64,000 nt of DNA from Apostichopus japonicus. Lineage: Eukaryota; Echinodermata; Holothuroidea; Aspidochirotida; Stichopodidae. The first letter of the stretch is position 1; every line of letters starts with the position of its first letter. Location: NCBI RefSeq assembly GCF_037975245.1, contig NC_092574.1, positions 10,019,713 to 10,083,712 on the forward strand, read 5' to 3'. The notes below the pieces were generated by a model. That model had not been told where the DNA came from, did no database searches, and saw only the letters and a program-made list of their open reading frames with translations. This document shows, piece by piece, positions 1 to 11,109 of the stretch. Both the position numbers and the translations under genes were made by a program.

Positions 1-800
1 GCTCATGGGAAAACTTACAATGAAAACAGTTTTCAAGGTTTAATCGTTGCCTTTTAGGTCTATAGTGTACAGTAATCAACTGATGAATATAATCGGGGTG
101 CTTGAAACATTTCTCTCTGACTTTCAATGGTATCATTTAGCGATGCTGCATTTCATTATTCACTTCACCTGTTTTGCTGTCGCTTTTGAAGCAGGTGTTC
201 GAAACAAAATTGAGTCCATTCCGATCATTGCCACCTTTTTAATGATCGAGAGGGGAAAAACTTGCGCCTTAACTACGTAGCTGTCAAACTATCATCGGGT
301 AAAATGCAGTTTGTACGTGCGGGAACGATACTATGATATATAGCGTAGCGTCGATCAGTTCGTATTCCTGTCAGCCGCCGAGACTCTCAATCACACATAC
401 CCTTCGAGAAATTTGACCGTCTGAATGTTACGCGGAAAGACGATTTCAGTGAAACATAAATCTGACCGAGTCTAGACGAGTAACTCAGTCAGTCTTGCGA
501 TAGAGTATAGAAACTTTGAGCTCATGTTACTTGGCAAATTGTGGATGACATGATTGTGTTGCCAATTTATAGAAAACAGGGCATCACTGTTGCCAATTAT
601 ATAGAAACATGATGTCACTAATCTTCTAATTATGGCAGGATTTTAATATACTGTACATGAAGGCTCAAACATTTGCCTCTTATTATGTTGAGAGGTTTTC
701 ATTGTACAGTACAGTATAGTTGTATTGAGTATAGTTGTCATGACGATTCACCACCTAGCTGAAATTTTCTTCAGTATTACCTGTATGTAAAAAAAAAAAA
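1..800. other. stretch without recognised gene
   Basis: I see no convincing exon here. An open frame of 77 codons at 47-280 has no recognisable motif. If the DIS3-like gene is intact, this lies in the intron before its penultimate coding exon, because the preceding DIS3 segment (the S1-domain part) was not found between here and 8030. Confidence 0.5.
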
Positions 801-1178
801 AAATTATGCTCATCTCTGCATGATATTGAAAGGGTTAATATTCTGGTGGTTCAAAATTTGACTGTTTCAAAGAATTGCTTGTACACCTACTGAATTTTGC
901 AGTTGAAATTTGATAACATCCTGAAAAGCAGAATTCATCACAAGGAAATGAATTTTTCAACAGTTTGTCCAATTTTATGAATGTATATATTTTTATGTCT
1001 GGCAGATATAATATTAATGGCAGTGAATTTCCTGGATTTTGTATCCTGATAGCATGATTAATCAGAAACATAGAATTAGTTTTAAATTTGTGTATTTTTT
1101 ATGTACATGTATATAATGAATGTGTAGCAAGTGGTATGACAGATATATATTTATATATCTATATATACAGTATCTATA

Positions 1179-1254
<76 letters not shown>

Positions 1255-1552
1255 TATAGATATATAGATGTATATATATAAAATTATGCTCATCTCTGCA
1301 TGATATTGAAAGGGTTAATATTCTGGTGGTTCAAAATTTGACTGTTTCAAAGAATTGCTGTACACCTACTGAATTTTGCAGTTGAAAATTTGATAACATC
1401 CTGAAAGCAGAATTCATCACAAGGAAATGAATTTTTCAACATTTTGTTCAATTTTATGAATGTAGATATATGTCTGACAGATATAATATTAATGGCAGTG
1501 AATTTCCTGGATTTTGTATCCTGATAACATGATTAATTATCAGAAACATCGA
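801..1552. repeat. direct duplication of about 270 bp flanking a (TA)n tract
   Basis: The segment at 801-1071 recurs at 1281-1552 in the same orientation with a few substitutions and small indels (for example loss of the ATATTTTTATG stretch in the second copy). The copies are separated by a run of TA dinucleotides at about 1170-1260. Both start right after a low-complexity A or TA tract. No coding content is visible in either copy. Confidence 0.85.
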
Positions 1553-1954
1553 TGTGTCACAGCTAAAAAAAAACAAATCTAATTATAATTTGCTTTCTCC
1601 TTGAACATAGTGTGATGTTGTAAATTGATCTCGGAAGCTGTGATGTCGCTTTTTAAATTTCTAACGGCTCGTTCGTTCCAGACCGAAGTCGTGCAGGGAT
1701 ATTCAAATTCAAAATCGTAATTTCTAAAGGGAGTATGGGCTTAGCCATTAATTAATTGCTCATACACAGCATGCAAGATATATAGAAGGAAATCGAACGA
1801 TTTCTTCCATCGGAGTATTTTGCAGTTTTTGAAACACGATTTTTACAGTTTTACAGTAGTTGCATAATTATTCTGACTTAACAACATTGAAACATTCTCA
1901 CTTCATTTTCCATGACTACAAATGTCTTACCAATCACTGGGAAAGAATATGACC

Positions 1955-2345
1955 TGAGGAGGGCGTTGTGGTCAAGTGGTTAAGGCAGCAGACTGTTGAT
2001 CTAAGGATTACAGGTTCGAGCCCTGGCCAGATCATTATGTTGTGTCCTTGAGCAAGACACTTTATATCCATTGCCTCTCTTCACCCAGGTGTATAAATGG
2101 GGACTTGTGACTTGGGGACTTGTAAATATAGTTGCGTGCCCGGTTTGTGGCTGCACCCTATGGGAAGTCCCCAGGGGACATGTGGTTGTGGTGCCCAAGG
2201 AGAGATTGATTGAATTGCGCACACTTTGGTGTGTAGGTGTCTAAGGTGTGACAAGTTCCCAATGACCAAGGCTTAGTTGTCAAAGCGCTACGATCTCGAT
2301 GTAGCAGCGCTATATAAGTGTCTAATATGTATGTATGTATGTATT
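1955..2345 (+). mobile_element. tRNA-derived SINE
   Basis: A pol III-type head is visible: an A-box-like TGGTCAAGTGG near 1969 and a B-box GGTTCGAGCCC near 2011. A body with the phrase 'tgtccttgagcaagacactt' follows. The 3' end reads GCGCTATATAAGTG followed by a short (GTAT)n tail. The tRNA-like part cannot fold as a functional tRNA, since the acceptor stem does not pair. The 3' tail resembles that of the LINE fragment at 18.3 kb, suggesting mobilisation by an L2-type LINE. Confidence 0.75.
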
Positions 2346-3862
2346 AACAACTCGCTGGTTTTTACAGAATCATTTGCAATCATACAAAGCGGGCTGACTC
2401 ATCAGTAAACATGCAGGGATGAGCATGGAAGACTACCAAAATAAAGAAGCATCGTCATAAAAAATGGGCAATTTTGGACCAAAAGTTGTATGTTTCCCCA
2501 TCATTCATGTGCACCTTACTTATATGAAGAAAAGAAAATATATTATGCTTTCAATGGGCGGTATCATCGGCTTGAGGAACAAGTAACTACACTACCGAGT
2601 GAAATTAGCTGCGACTCTTTGATTCTAAATCTGGCATTCAAGCTTGATCATGTCCCTTCACATTTAGGACAGGGGATACAAAACAACTCAAGCAGAATAT
2701 GGTTTCCTTGAAAGGTATTATTTAAAACTTGGGTGTGAAGACTCGCACAAAAAGAAACGTCTAATGCTGGTAATTTGACAGGTATTCGACGTTACTTTGT
2801 GTGTGAGTCTTCACTCCCTTTAACCTGTCTGTATTCTGTGTGTGTATTTGTCCCCTCTGTTACTTGTCATTCAACCTCTGAAAAAGATCCTGATAGGATC
2901 GAAACGTCAGGCCCTCATACTTTTACTCATTAGAGAAATATATGTTAGAAGATCTTGCCGATATTGGCCCTGACTATAGCATTATGTTACTGACTCTGTT
3001 GTTGTGATTTATTAGTTATCTCTATTTGAGTTCACTGACATCATTACCCTATCTTTCAAGTGGATGACTATTAGGTATAAGCCTGACACAATGATATTGT
3101 ACTAAATCATTTCAGTTCATGTGGTAACAATTGTTTGCTCATCTAATCAGCCAGGGAAATCAGGGCCCTGAGTTTTTCTTTGTAAAATGTGCCTTTGGCT
3201 TTTAGGTTTCTTTGAAACTTCCCTGTGGTATGCATAGTCATTATGTCATTTATTAACCTATAATTCTAGACCACCAACAATCCATCTGTTTAGTTTCAGG
3301 AAGAGATTTTGTGATAGAAGGGATTTTCCCATCTATGTTTCAATTAATGTATATATATTTGTATACATTATTGAACTGACCTACATTTGCTACATGGCAG
3401 TGTATCAGTCTAATTAGCAGTGTCTCTTTCTATTAGCTTGCAATTAAAAGTAACTGGAAGTGAGAGATAGAGGGAACTGTCACGTGGATCTGGGGAGGGA
3501 TGAGAATTAGGGGGTTGGTTGTGGGGGGGGGGTTGAGTTGGTTGTGGAGGTGGGGGTTGAGTTGGTTGTGGGGGGGCACACAATTAGAGGAAGCTTATAG
3601 GAGGGATTATAAAGTGTAAGTACTTTGTCTAAGAAACAGTAGAAGGTGGAGGAGAAACTAGATCATGTTCTACTGTACACAGTCAATAATCTCATACATG
3701 TATCTAGCTAATTCTATATAGGAATATCACTTTCATTTAACTGCATGAAGGAATCTGGGGTATTATAAGCCATAGAATCACCACTATAATTTCATTGCAG
3801 AGCTATGTAGTTAAACTTATAACTGTGGGTTGGGTTGTATCCAGTATATGTGTATATATGTG

Positions 3863-3867
<5 letters not shown>
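2346..3867. other. stretch without gene; Penelope-like motif inside
   Basis: No exon recognised. It contains a short conserved motif at about 2886-2912: the hairpin GATCCTGATAGGATC followed by GAAACGTCAGGCC. The same motif occurs inverted, twice, near 22.15 kb. G-rich short repeats ('gagttggttgtgg') lie at about 3510-3580. Confidence 0.5.

Positions 3868-3868
<1 letters not shown>

Positions 3869-3903
<35 letters not shown>
3869..3903. repeat. (TA)n microsatellite
   Basis: Uninterrupted TA dinucleotides. A second such run lies at about 4219-4262, so the SINE-like segment in between is bracketed by TA tracts. Confidence 0.9.
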
Positions 3904-3905
<2 letters not shown>

Positions 3906-3939
3906 GAAAATCGTAATGAGTTGGAAAATCAAGAACAGT

Positions 3940-4055
3940 GAAAAAACTTTCAGCCTCCACCGGGATTCCAACCACGGGCCTCCCGCTCTGTACGCGGACA
4001 CCCTAACCACTAGGCTATGGACGCTGATTGTATGTCCAGAGGTTCGAAACCGGTA
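3940..4055 (-). mobile_element. tRNA-derived SINE fragment
   Basis: Read on the minus strand, this has an A-box-like TAGCCTAGTGGTTAG and a B-box-like GTGGTTGGAATCCCGG with tRNA-like spacing. The ends do not pair into an acceptor stem, so a working tRNA is unlikely. It sits between two TA microsatellites. It appears to be a different family from the SINE at 1955. Confidence 0.6.
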
Positions 4056-4216
4056 AGGAAGATCGTAATTCCACTGTAGGCGTTTGTCACCTGTATCGAA
4101 CAATACTAGTTCTGTTTTTGGTGACATATTTTGCCTTACTCTAGAGATCAAACATGATGCTAACCAACTCGAAAATCATTTGTGATTCCTAAAGCCGGAT
4201 CTCGAAAGAGATCGAA

Positions 4217-4262
<46 letters not shown>

Positions 4263-4265
<3 letters not shown>

Positions 4266-7200
4266 CATACATATACATATACAGTATGTATACATGCTTA
4301 TGTATATGTACAGTATGGTGAGGTGATGATAACTGCATAGGATTAAAGTCTTCAATAGCACACTGTAGCTGTGGAAGGGTTTATTACCTTGACATGGCAA
4401 CTTACACTTACTCTACTTCCTTCCCATGGCTGCATTATTTATCTATACCCTACTGTGCATACAAAAATTAACTCTGTCATCAAGTCGAGACAGCTTTTTA
4501 TTGCATGCTCGGTCGGGAATGATCGGGATCTTGTTTGGGAGACCCAGAAAAAGTAAAACATGTTGCTACATCTCTTACATTCAAATTGATGGGATGAGGA
4601 GGGATGCTTTATGTTAAACAACAACAACCTGGTAGTCAGGTGTCACCAAAGGGGGGATTCGGGGGAGGGGACACATTCCTCCTCCCCCCAATTAAATATA
4701 AATATGAGCCGTCAAAAAGGAAACTTTGTTGGAAGGCGAAAAGGAAGCCGTGTCCAGACAAAACCATAGGCAGGATTAGCCATACACAACCTTTGTGACT
4801 ACTTCTTTAATTTTGTCACCTTATATTCTGCTGATTTGAAAGTTGATCAATATAAATTGAACTGGAAATTTGAGAACCACAAAGCTTCTTGGGTCACAAA
4901 TTTCTTCCTTCACCCTCACCAAAAGCCCTATGACTAGCCCTCTGAACCCATGCCTGCCTCTTGGTACTCTCAGGCACCTCTGGTGTAAGTTTGTATTAAC
5001 CTCACTCTGTGCTCCCCCTCCCCAGTGTTACTCTCACGTAGCTGACCCCCCCTCCCGCCCCTTTCTGGTGAAACCACTTCATCCTAGCACATCCTAGCAC
5101 AATATTATGACAGCTACTGTATCTGTAGCAATTTTAATCTGTATGCAGCGATTAAGTGTCCTTGGCGATATCCTGCAGTGATTTCACAGTTGTTTACTAC
5201 TTAACCTGGAGTACTTGATGTGGAAAAATTGACCTTCATCAAAAGACTTGAATTACTCCCATGCTGACTGCTTAAAAGTACACAGGCATCCGCATACTGT
5301 ACATGTACAAAAGCTAAAATGAAATTTTGAAAGTATAATACATACATAATATTTATAATATACATATATCTATATATAGAGAGAGACACAGAATAGCCAT
5401 TATAATGTCACAGCAAAAGATCATGGAAACACTGTACAAACTTCCTATGTACAAAATGTAATTGAAACTAAAAAAAAGAGGAACAAACGAAAAATCAAGG
5501 ATATGCCCAGATAAAATATTAAAGGAATCTTACTGTATGATATTTGTGTATATATATATGGCATATAAAACATCAACACTCATTTTGTTTTAATTTCTCT
5601 TAAATTAGGACCTATAGATATAAATTCTGAGTTTGTATTCTGATTGGGATAACAAAACAAGGATATATTCATCTTACCCATGTATATTGAGTTGTACGTT
5701 ATTTGCTTACCGTACAGCATCCAAACATGTAAATTCAGTTTAAGTTGGCGATATTAGAGTTTAAAGTACTTTTTGTAATAATACAGGACTGTATATAGAG
5801 TGAGTTAGCAATAGGCAGTGTGGTTTTTGATGATATACCAAGTATCAGAGAAATTTGTGGCATATGTATCACAAAATTCTATGAAAAATCTATGAGTTCT
5901 CACTTATTCAGTTTAATCACACTCGCACAACTTTACGGAACATTTAAAGACATGTTAAAACCTCGAACTGTTATTTGTTTGTGAGACCAATGTTTTGACC
6001 ACTTTAAGCCTATCTAGCTATTTCATAGCACCACTTTAGTTTGTACCTTTAATTTTCACACCTAAGTGAAATATGTTACAGGACCCCAATTAGGGAGATT
6101 AAACCAACCTGTAAAATCAAGTCGCACCTAACTATAATCTCCCCGTTTTAATATAATCTTCCTCATGGGTGATATATAAACTGCCCTTAGAAGTTAGATA
6201 TTGACCTCCTTTCAGTTATAAATTTAAGGTAATAAGTTTTTTCTTGAACTTAGCAAAAAAGTACTTTTGAAAACTGAAAGACAATATGGATAAGTGATAG
6301 TTGATGGTAATGGCATGTGTTTGTATGTCTTTGTGTATTTGACACATGTGTAATGTTCTATGTATGATATCAAGTCAAAAAGTACGATGGTTAAAGATCA
6401 TACTTGATCTGTAAAATTTACTTCGCTCCTCGCTTACCTGTCTCCCCACAACTTTAGCACCTCGTTCTACCATGCGTAGGATGAACAGCCTATATTGTAG
6501 ACGTATTAAAGTGACTAGTCATGTGACTTAATTCACTGCACTACGTACACCAGTGTTTTAATTGTTCTGGTGTGGTATTAGATCTTGGGCCTCTTGTTTT
6601 AAAGTGACCGGCTACACATCCTTTTGATGTATTTGCTTTGAAAGTGGATGCTTTGCTCATATGGCTGTTGATCATTCTGTGACATCATAGAAAGCCCCGA
6701 ATGTCAACACTTTTGAAAGGAAACGCGAGACCGATCTGTCAATGCTCAAGAGCATTTTCTTGGTTCTAGAAGGCCCCACTGAACAGTTTGCTTGACTTTG
6801 GATATTAGGCCTCTTTTGATTGATTGATGTTTGAATAAATTTCATACAATATCTTGATCGACTCATATATATACATACATATGATATGACATATATGTCA
6901 ATTGTTAATTTGACGTATACAAAACTGGCTAGCGTATATGCCTGTATGTGTGCTGTATTTGCGGTTTCGAATTTAAAAAAAAAAACATGCTCATCGTACA
7001 ATTACGACGTTCAGTGCCTGTCAGAATGATTGGTTGAGACTAATTCCTTCCTATCTAGGGTTGATTTCGAAGCGGTAAATTTTCGACCAATTGGTTTCAG
7101 ACATGTGTATACAGACCTGGTTGACTTTTGTATAATAACAGGAAGGATGTGGTACGGTTTTGAGGTTAATCTGAGAATGATGGCGGAAACAAGTCACCAC

Positions 7201-8030
7201 TCGTTGGGTGATCGTTTGATAGTCCCTGGATCGATGCTGAACTAGAGAAGATGGCATCGTCGAATTGAAAACGTGATTGCAACTTTGGCAAATTAGTCTA
7301 GTGCATCCATGTAGATAGAGTAGACTGTGTGTTGTACAGTATGTACTGGAGACTGTAATCCAATTGTTACCTTTCCTCTACGCAGAATCTAGCATACTTC
7401 ACCACATGGCAAAATAATTGCTACAAGAAATACATATATGTATATAACTTGCGCATTAATAACGCTGCTTAGATTATAGAATGTCAGTGGCCTAGCTGTT
7501 TAAAATGTACTTAAATCAAGAATTTAAATGTACGTGTATTCTCAAATGTGAAATTATACACGGCCAAATATAGGTAATATTAGCAGCACAGCGTGCGTCA
7601 CTATTTTATCACGGACGTTGGAAGGACAAGTTATTCAGTTAACAGACCCTGTGTATAGATTATAAAAAAGAAATGAAATTTGCCTTTGAAGGACTAATTG
7701 AGATTTGCATTTGGGAGAGGAAAGAAAGATTTACTAGACGAGATTATGTTACCATTTCAGATCAAGATCCCTATTTGTAACTAAATAAGGATTGAACAAG
7801 GTATCGGGATCGTGCCTGCATGTTAAATTTGTAGCCACTTAGGAAGTTGGTGTATAGTTATATGTTATATCTTTCTGGTAATATTTATAGCTTTAAATAT
7901 ACAAATATTTGCAATGCTCCTGTTGGATTCCCCTCTCCACCTCCCCCCCCACGGTGGGGGGTGGAGATGAGGGATGGGATGTTCCGAGGGATGAAAGTTT
8001 GATTAATATATCTCTTCTTTGACTTTCTAG
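4263..8030. other. intronic or intergenic stretch without recognised gene
   Basis: No exon could be supported. The open frames are short and compositionally random. The only structured element seen is a degraded copy of the DIRS-like terminal repeat at 6416-6487. Confidence 0.5.
6416..6487 (+). mobile_element. degraded copy of the DIRS-like terminal repeat
   Basis: The stretch reads like the left arm at 8555-8684, with 'ttacttcg..cc.c.cttacctgtctccccacaac' and 'ttctacca' in the same order, but with many substitutions. It ends after about 70 bp. It is probably a solo remnant of the element family that also sits at 8.5-12.8 kb. Confidence 0.55.
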
Positions 8031-8153
8031 GAACCGAGTCAGACAGCCGGTAACGTCAAGTTTTGTCTCTTCGACAAGGTGCGGGTACAGATAAGCACCG
8101 AAATGTCCAACCTGCAGCACCAACGATTAAAGATAGGACTCGTTGAACCTCAG
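8031..8153 (+). CDS. DIS3: DIS3/RRP44-like exosome ribonuclease, penultimate coding exon
   Basis: The exon is bounded by a pyrimidine-rich acceptor (gactttctag) and a strong donor (cag|gtgagt). It is 123 nt, in phase 0 at both ends, and encodes 41 residues. The peptide contains FDKVRVQIS and SNLQHQRLKIGLVEPQ. I recognise these as the segment after the S1 domain near the C-terminus of metazoan DIS3, the 3'-5' exonuclease and endonuclease of the RNA exosome. The next exon at 24139 continues in phase with residues that also match DIS3. The PIN, cold-shock, RNB and most of the S1 domain are encoded upstream of the window, so no catalytic residue can be checked. The assignment rests on memory of the family C-terminus, not on an alignment. 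Confidence 0.8.
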
Positions 8154-8554
8154 GTGAGTTCTACCGACTGCGGTATCTATTTATTTGAATTAGCACCAGC
8201 TCCATGTAGATTGATCTGGCAATCAAATTCATTCTTCCTGAGATTAGGTGATCTCAGATCCTGTTGACTGTTGAAGGGGTACGTATTAGGTGAGATGCAT
8301 CGTAACATTTTATTTTTAGCAAACTTGGAAATGTGTTTTTACAGGGAACAACATTAGCAGATTTTATTTTGAAACACAACGACCCCCCCCCCCCCCCAAG
8401 ATCTCACATCCTGTTGATGCCATGTTGGCAGACTGTTAAAGAGGTACTGTACATATTAGTTGAGATGAATAATATGGTAACATTTCATTTTCATTTGGAT
8501 ATTCAATCTTCAGTGCTATATACAGTCATGTTTTGTTCCTTGTATTAAAGCAGC

Positions 8555-8684
8555 ATATTTACTTCGTTCCCCACTTACCTGTCTCCCCACAACCTATGCA
8601 CCGCATTCTACCATGTCTAGAATGCCCTGGTAATCTTTTAACACTGTACACCCTCACTGGCCCAAATGGCCTTCCTTCATTTTT
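8555..8684 (+). mobile_element. left inverted terminal repeat of DIRS-like element
   Basis: About 130 bp recurs in reverse complement in two pieces. Bases 8555-8602 match 12127-12174, and 8596-8684 match 12661-12745 almost perfectly. The shared phrase is CCACTTACCTGTCTCCCCAC. DIRS-type tyrosine-recombinase retrotransposons end in inverted rather than direct repeats, which fits the RNase H and recombinase relics found between the arms. Confidence 0.7.
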
Positions 8685-8947
8685 CTACCCACAAAGTGTC
8701 TCAATGTGCCGAATGTGTGTTTAATGAGTACCAGCAGAAACCAGGACATGACATAGATTTCCTGTGCATTCATGGGTCATATTCTCCTCGCTAATTATAT
8801 TTCTCTCTCGTTATAATTCATCGCCATATGTCTAGGTTTGAAACCTTGCTTATGTTTTGTTGTTTAAAACGCTGGTGGAACCCCCTCCAGAGCATGTTAA
8901 AATGCGCAAACTGAAGCGATTCTAGTACAGTCTCGTTACTTAGTACC

Positions 8948-9035
8948 TTGGCAACCTGCCAAGAAGAGAACGTTCTCGAAGCTTGGCAAAGTGCCAGGAA
9001 AACGAAGCCTTCCAAGAGTCTTGGCAAACTGCCAA
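8948..9035. promoter_or_regulatory. cluster of three NFI-type palindromes
   Basis: Three copies of TTGGC(N5)GCCAA-like sequence: TTGGCAACCTGCCAA at 8948-8962, TTGGCAAAGTGCCAG at 8983-8997 and TTGGCAAACTGCCAA at 9021-9035. The full palindrome with 5-bp spacing is the classical binding site of nuclear factor I. The cluster lies inside the putative DIS3 last intron and may belong to the DIRS-like element. Function is inferred only. Confidence 0.4.
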
Positions 9036-9805
9036 GACAATATTCCCGCGCTGTGTATTTGTTATGAGAGGAGGGGGGCCAAGCAGTCACCTGGATTGAC
9101 ACGTGTAAGCTCAACGTTTGCTGCAAAGAGCTGTCGACTACGTGAGCGATCCCATGGAATAAACCTCTCTCTCTATTTTTTGGGTGAATTTCCAAGACAA
9201 ACGCATTAGTAGTAAGTTGGAAAAGGGGTAGGATAAAACCCCAACAAAGGTACAAGCGCTAACGCGCTCCGAGCATACAGTATGCGCTTCGTGAATAATG
9301 TTCGATGTTCCGACATTTTAAGCACAGTTGCATTTCGCAGCACCTGATAGCCTAGTCGTGGCTATGCGCTAGGTGGTTTCAATAGGAAGTTGGATACTTC
9401 TACTGTACTACACTACGAAATGGACACGTCTCGACATGGAGAGATTTGAGGAGTAACGGGTACGTTATCATAACATTTATTACGTGTTTATTACGTTAAA
9501 TGTGGTGTGGTAAAAACGTCGACATAACGTTTCTATGAGATATTAATGTTGTATTAATGTTATATTAATGTCTTAACGTAAATCGTTTTGAAATATGAGC
9601 CTGAAAACGTTTTCGGTGACATACCTCTTACACCACTAATAACGTTGTCATAACAAAACACTACATGCTTAGTAACGCTTTAGTGTTTGCTGAGTAACTC
9701 CCCGGGCTCCGTTAAGCAGCCAGGGATTTATGAGGTGGATTTTCTGCAAACCCACCCTCTCACCATCTTCACAGCCCCTGTTGGGAGTTTGTTTCTGATG
9801 AGTAG

Positions 9806-9880
9806 GTCTATAGCTCAGTTAGCTCAGGGTTAAAGCCTTTCAGTCATAAGGTCCCCGATTCAGGCCACCCCAAGATTAGT
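9806..9880 (+). pseudogene. tRNA-like pseudogene or SINE head
   Basis: Contains 'tatagctcagttagctcagggttaaagc', typical of an A-box/D-arm region, and 'ggtccccgattcaggcc', a degraded B-box/T-arm. The arms do not pair well and there is an extra 'agctcag' duplication, so a functional tRNA is not supported. Confidence 0.45.
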
Positions 9881-10213
9881 GTATGTTGTCCAGCTACAGA
9901 GTTGTTGACTTTTCATAATCATGGACGTTAAATTTGTATGTAAGAGACTGACTTCAGTCAGCTTGCAGCTTGGTTAAGCCAGTGAGGCTTCTTCTCATGT
10001 TCCTACTTGCAGGATGATCCTAAATACGTTCTTAAATACATACATATAATTGTAGGAGTCACATAAACAGTAGCATTGTAGCTTTGTTTAAGATTCTGAT
10101 GAAGCAAACTATCCATTCAGTACTCAGTCTCATTTTTTGTAGCAGGGTAGCATTGTTTAAGATTCTGTACTCACTCAGCAGAGTGAGATTCTGTACCTTC
10201 AGTACTCATTTTT

Positions 10214-10325
10214 AGAGAGTACTGTGGTCAAGTGGTGAAGGCAGTGGACTGGTGATCTAAGGCTTGCAGGTTTGAGTCCTGGCCGGATCATTCAGTTGTT
10301 TCCTTGGGCAAGGCACTTTTTCGTC
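10214..10325 (+). mobile_element. truncated tRNA-derived SINE, same family as 1955-2345
   Basis: The head 'gtggtcaagtggtgaaggcag', the B-box-like 'ggtttgagtcctgg' and 'ccttgggcaaggcactt' match the order and spacing of the copy at 1955. The 3' body and tail are missing. It lies inside the DIRS-like relic, so it either inserted there or was picked up between decayed segments. Confidence 0.65.
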
Positions 10326-10479
10326 AGTGCAGCTTCCCATCCAGAAGATACTTGTCTCTATGCTTGACAGGTTTTCGTTGACCGGAGTAATATTGTTAGG
10401 CGCCTCAGGCATCATTATCTTTCAATAGGTCTACGCCTTTTCTTTCCCCAATATTATGATTAATATTTTTTAGCATGGA

Positions 10480-10978
10480 AAGAACCTCCATTAAACCTCC
10501 CTACAGGGTACAGCTTAGCATCATCAGGACATTCCTTTTCTTCAGAGTTTTCTGATTGCAACGGGTTGATAACTGAAGGAGTCATCAACGGTACTGTGGT
10601 ACTGAATCAGTACTGCGAGTGCGGCTGTCCTGCAAGCGCTAACAAGGTCACCAAGCAGGCCGCTGTCTTTGACTTCTTTAGCAGCAGATACACAGGGTTG
10701 GGCTCTCTGGAGCCCTCCGGCGCCCAGGTACGGGGCTTTTGACTACCATCCTCTCAGACAACACGACGGTGGTAACATACTGTAGCTACGTCAACAGACA
10801 TGGTGGCTCCAGGTCAGAGAGATATTGCCGTCTGGCAAGGGAGACCCTCACCACAGCTACAGAGTCTGGCATGGCCCTACAAGTCTCTCAGATAGCCAGA
10901 AAGGAGAATGTGATGGCCGATGCTCTGCCCAGGGGACAGCTCCACCCTGACGAGTGGACCCTTTTGCAACGAACATGA
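10480..10978 (+). pseudogene. DIRS-like element, RT end and RNase H domain relic
   Basis: From about 10730 the plus strand reads through an RNase H-like segment. It has LSDNTTVVTY, then GGSRS, then QIARKENVMADALPRG, ending before a TGA at 10976-10978. The order 'SDNTTVV..., GG.RS, (H)I.....N..AD.LSRG..EW' is characteristic of the RNase H of DIRS-type retrotransposons, where it degrades the RNA of the RNA:DNA hybrid. Here LPRG replaces the usual LSRG. The stretch upstream (10480-10730) has broken frames and carries only weak RT-end similarity. No ATG-started full ORF exists; this is a decayed copy. Confidence 0.65.
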
Positions 10979-11109
10979 CGTAGGTTTTCCCACATGTTCA
11001 GCAGACCCCTGATAGACCTGATTGCGACACAGGGCAACAATGGGCTGCTCATCTTTGTTCAGGCGGCCCACCCGCAGGCCTTCCACATAATGCCAGGTCC
11101 CTGTCGCGA

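Noticed and set aside
47-280. 77-codon open frame at the window start, considered as a DIS3 exon
   Set aside because: Its peptide does not resemble the DIS3 S1 or RNB region, and no good donor follows.
1969-2025. Possible functional tRNA gene
   Set aside because: A and B boxes are present but the acceptor stem does not pair, and the segment continues into a SINE body and tail.
2881-2925. Hammerhead ribozyme
   Set aside because: A hairpin followed by GAAAC is present, but the CUGAUGA core and a closing stem around a cleavage site could not be assembled by eye.
8818-9255. 145-codon minus-strand open frame
   Set aside because: No recognisable motif, no splice context, and it overlaps the NFI-like palindromes and probable repeat sequence.
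9806-9880. Possible functional tRNA gene
   Set aside because: Arms are mispaired and a D-arm segment is duplicated; it is kept only as a tRNA-like pseudogene.
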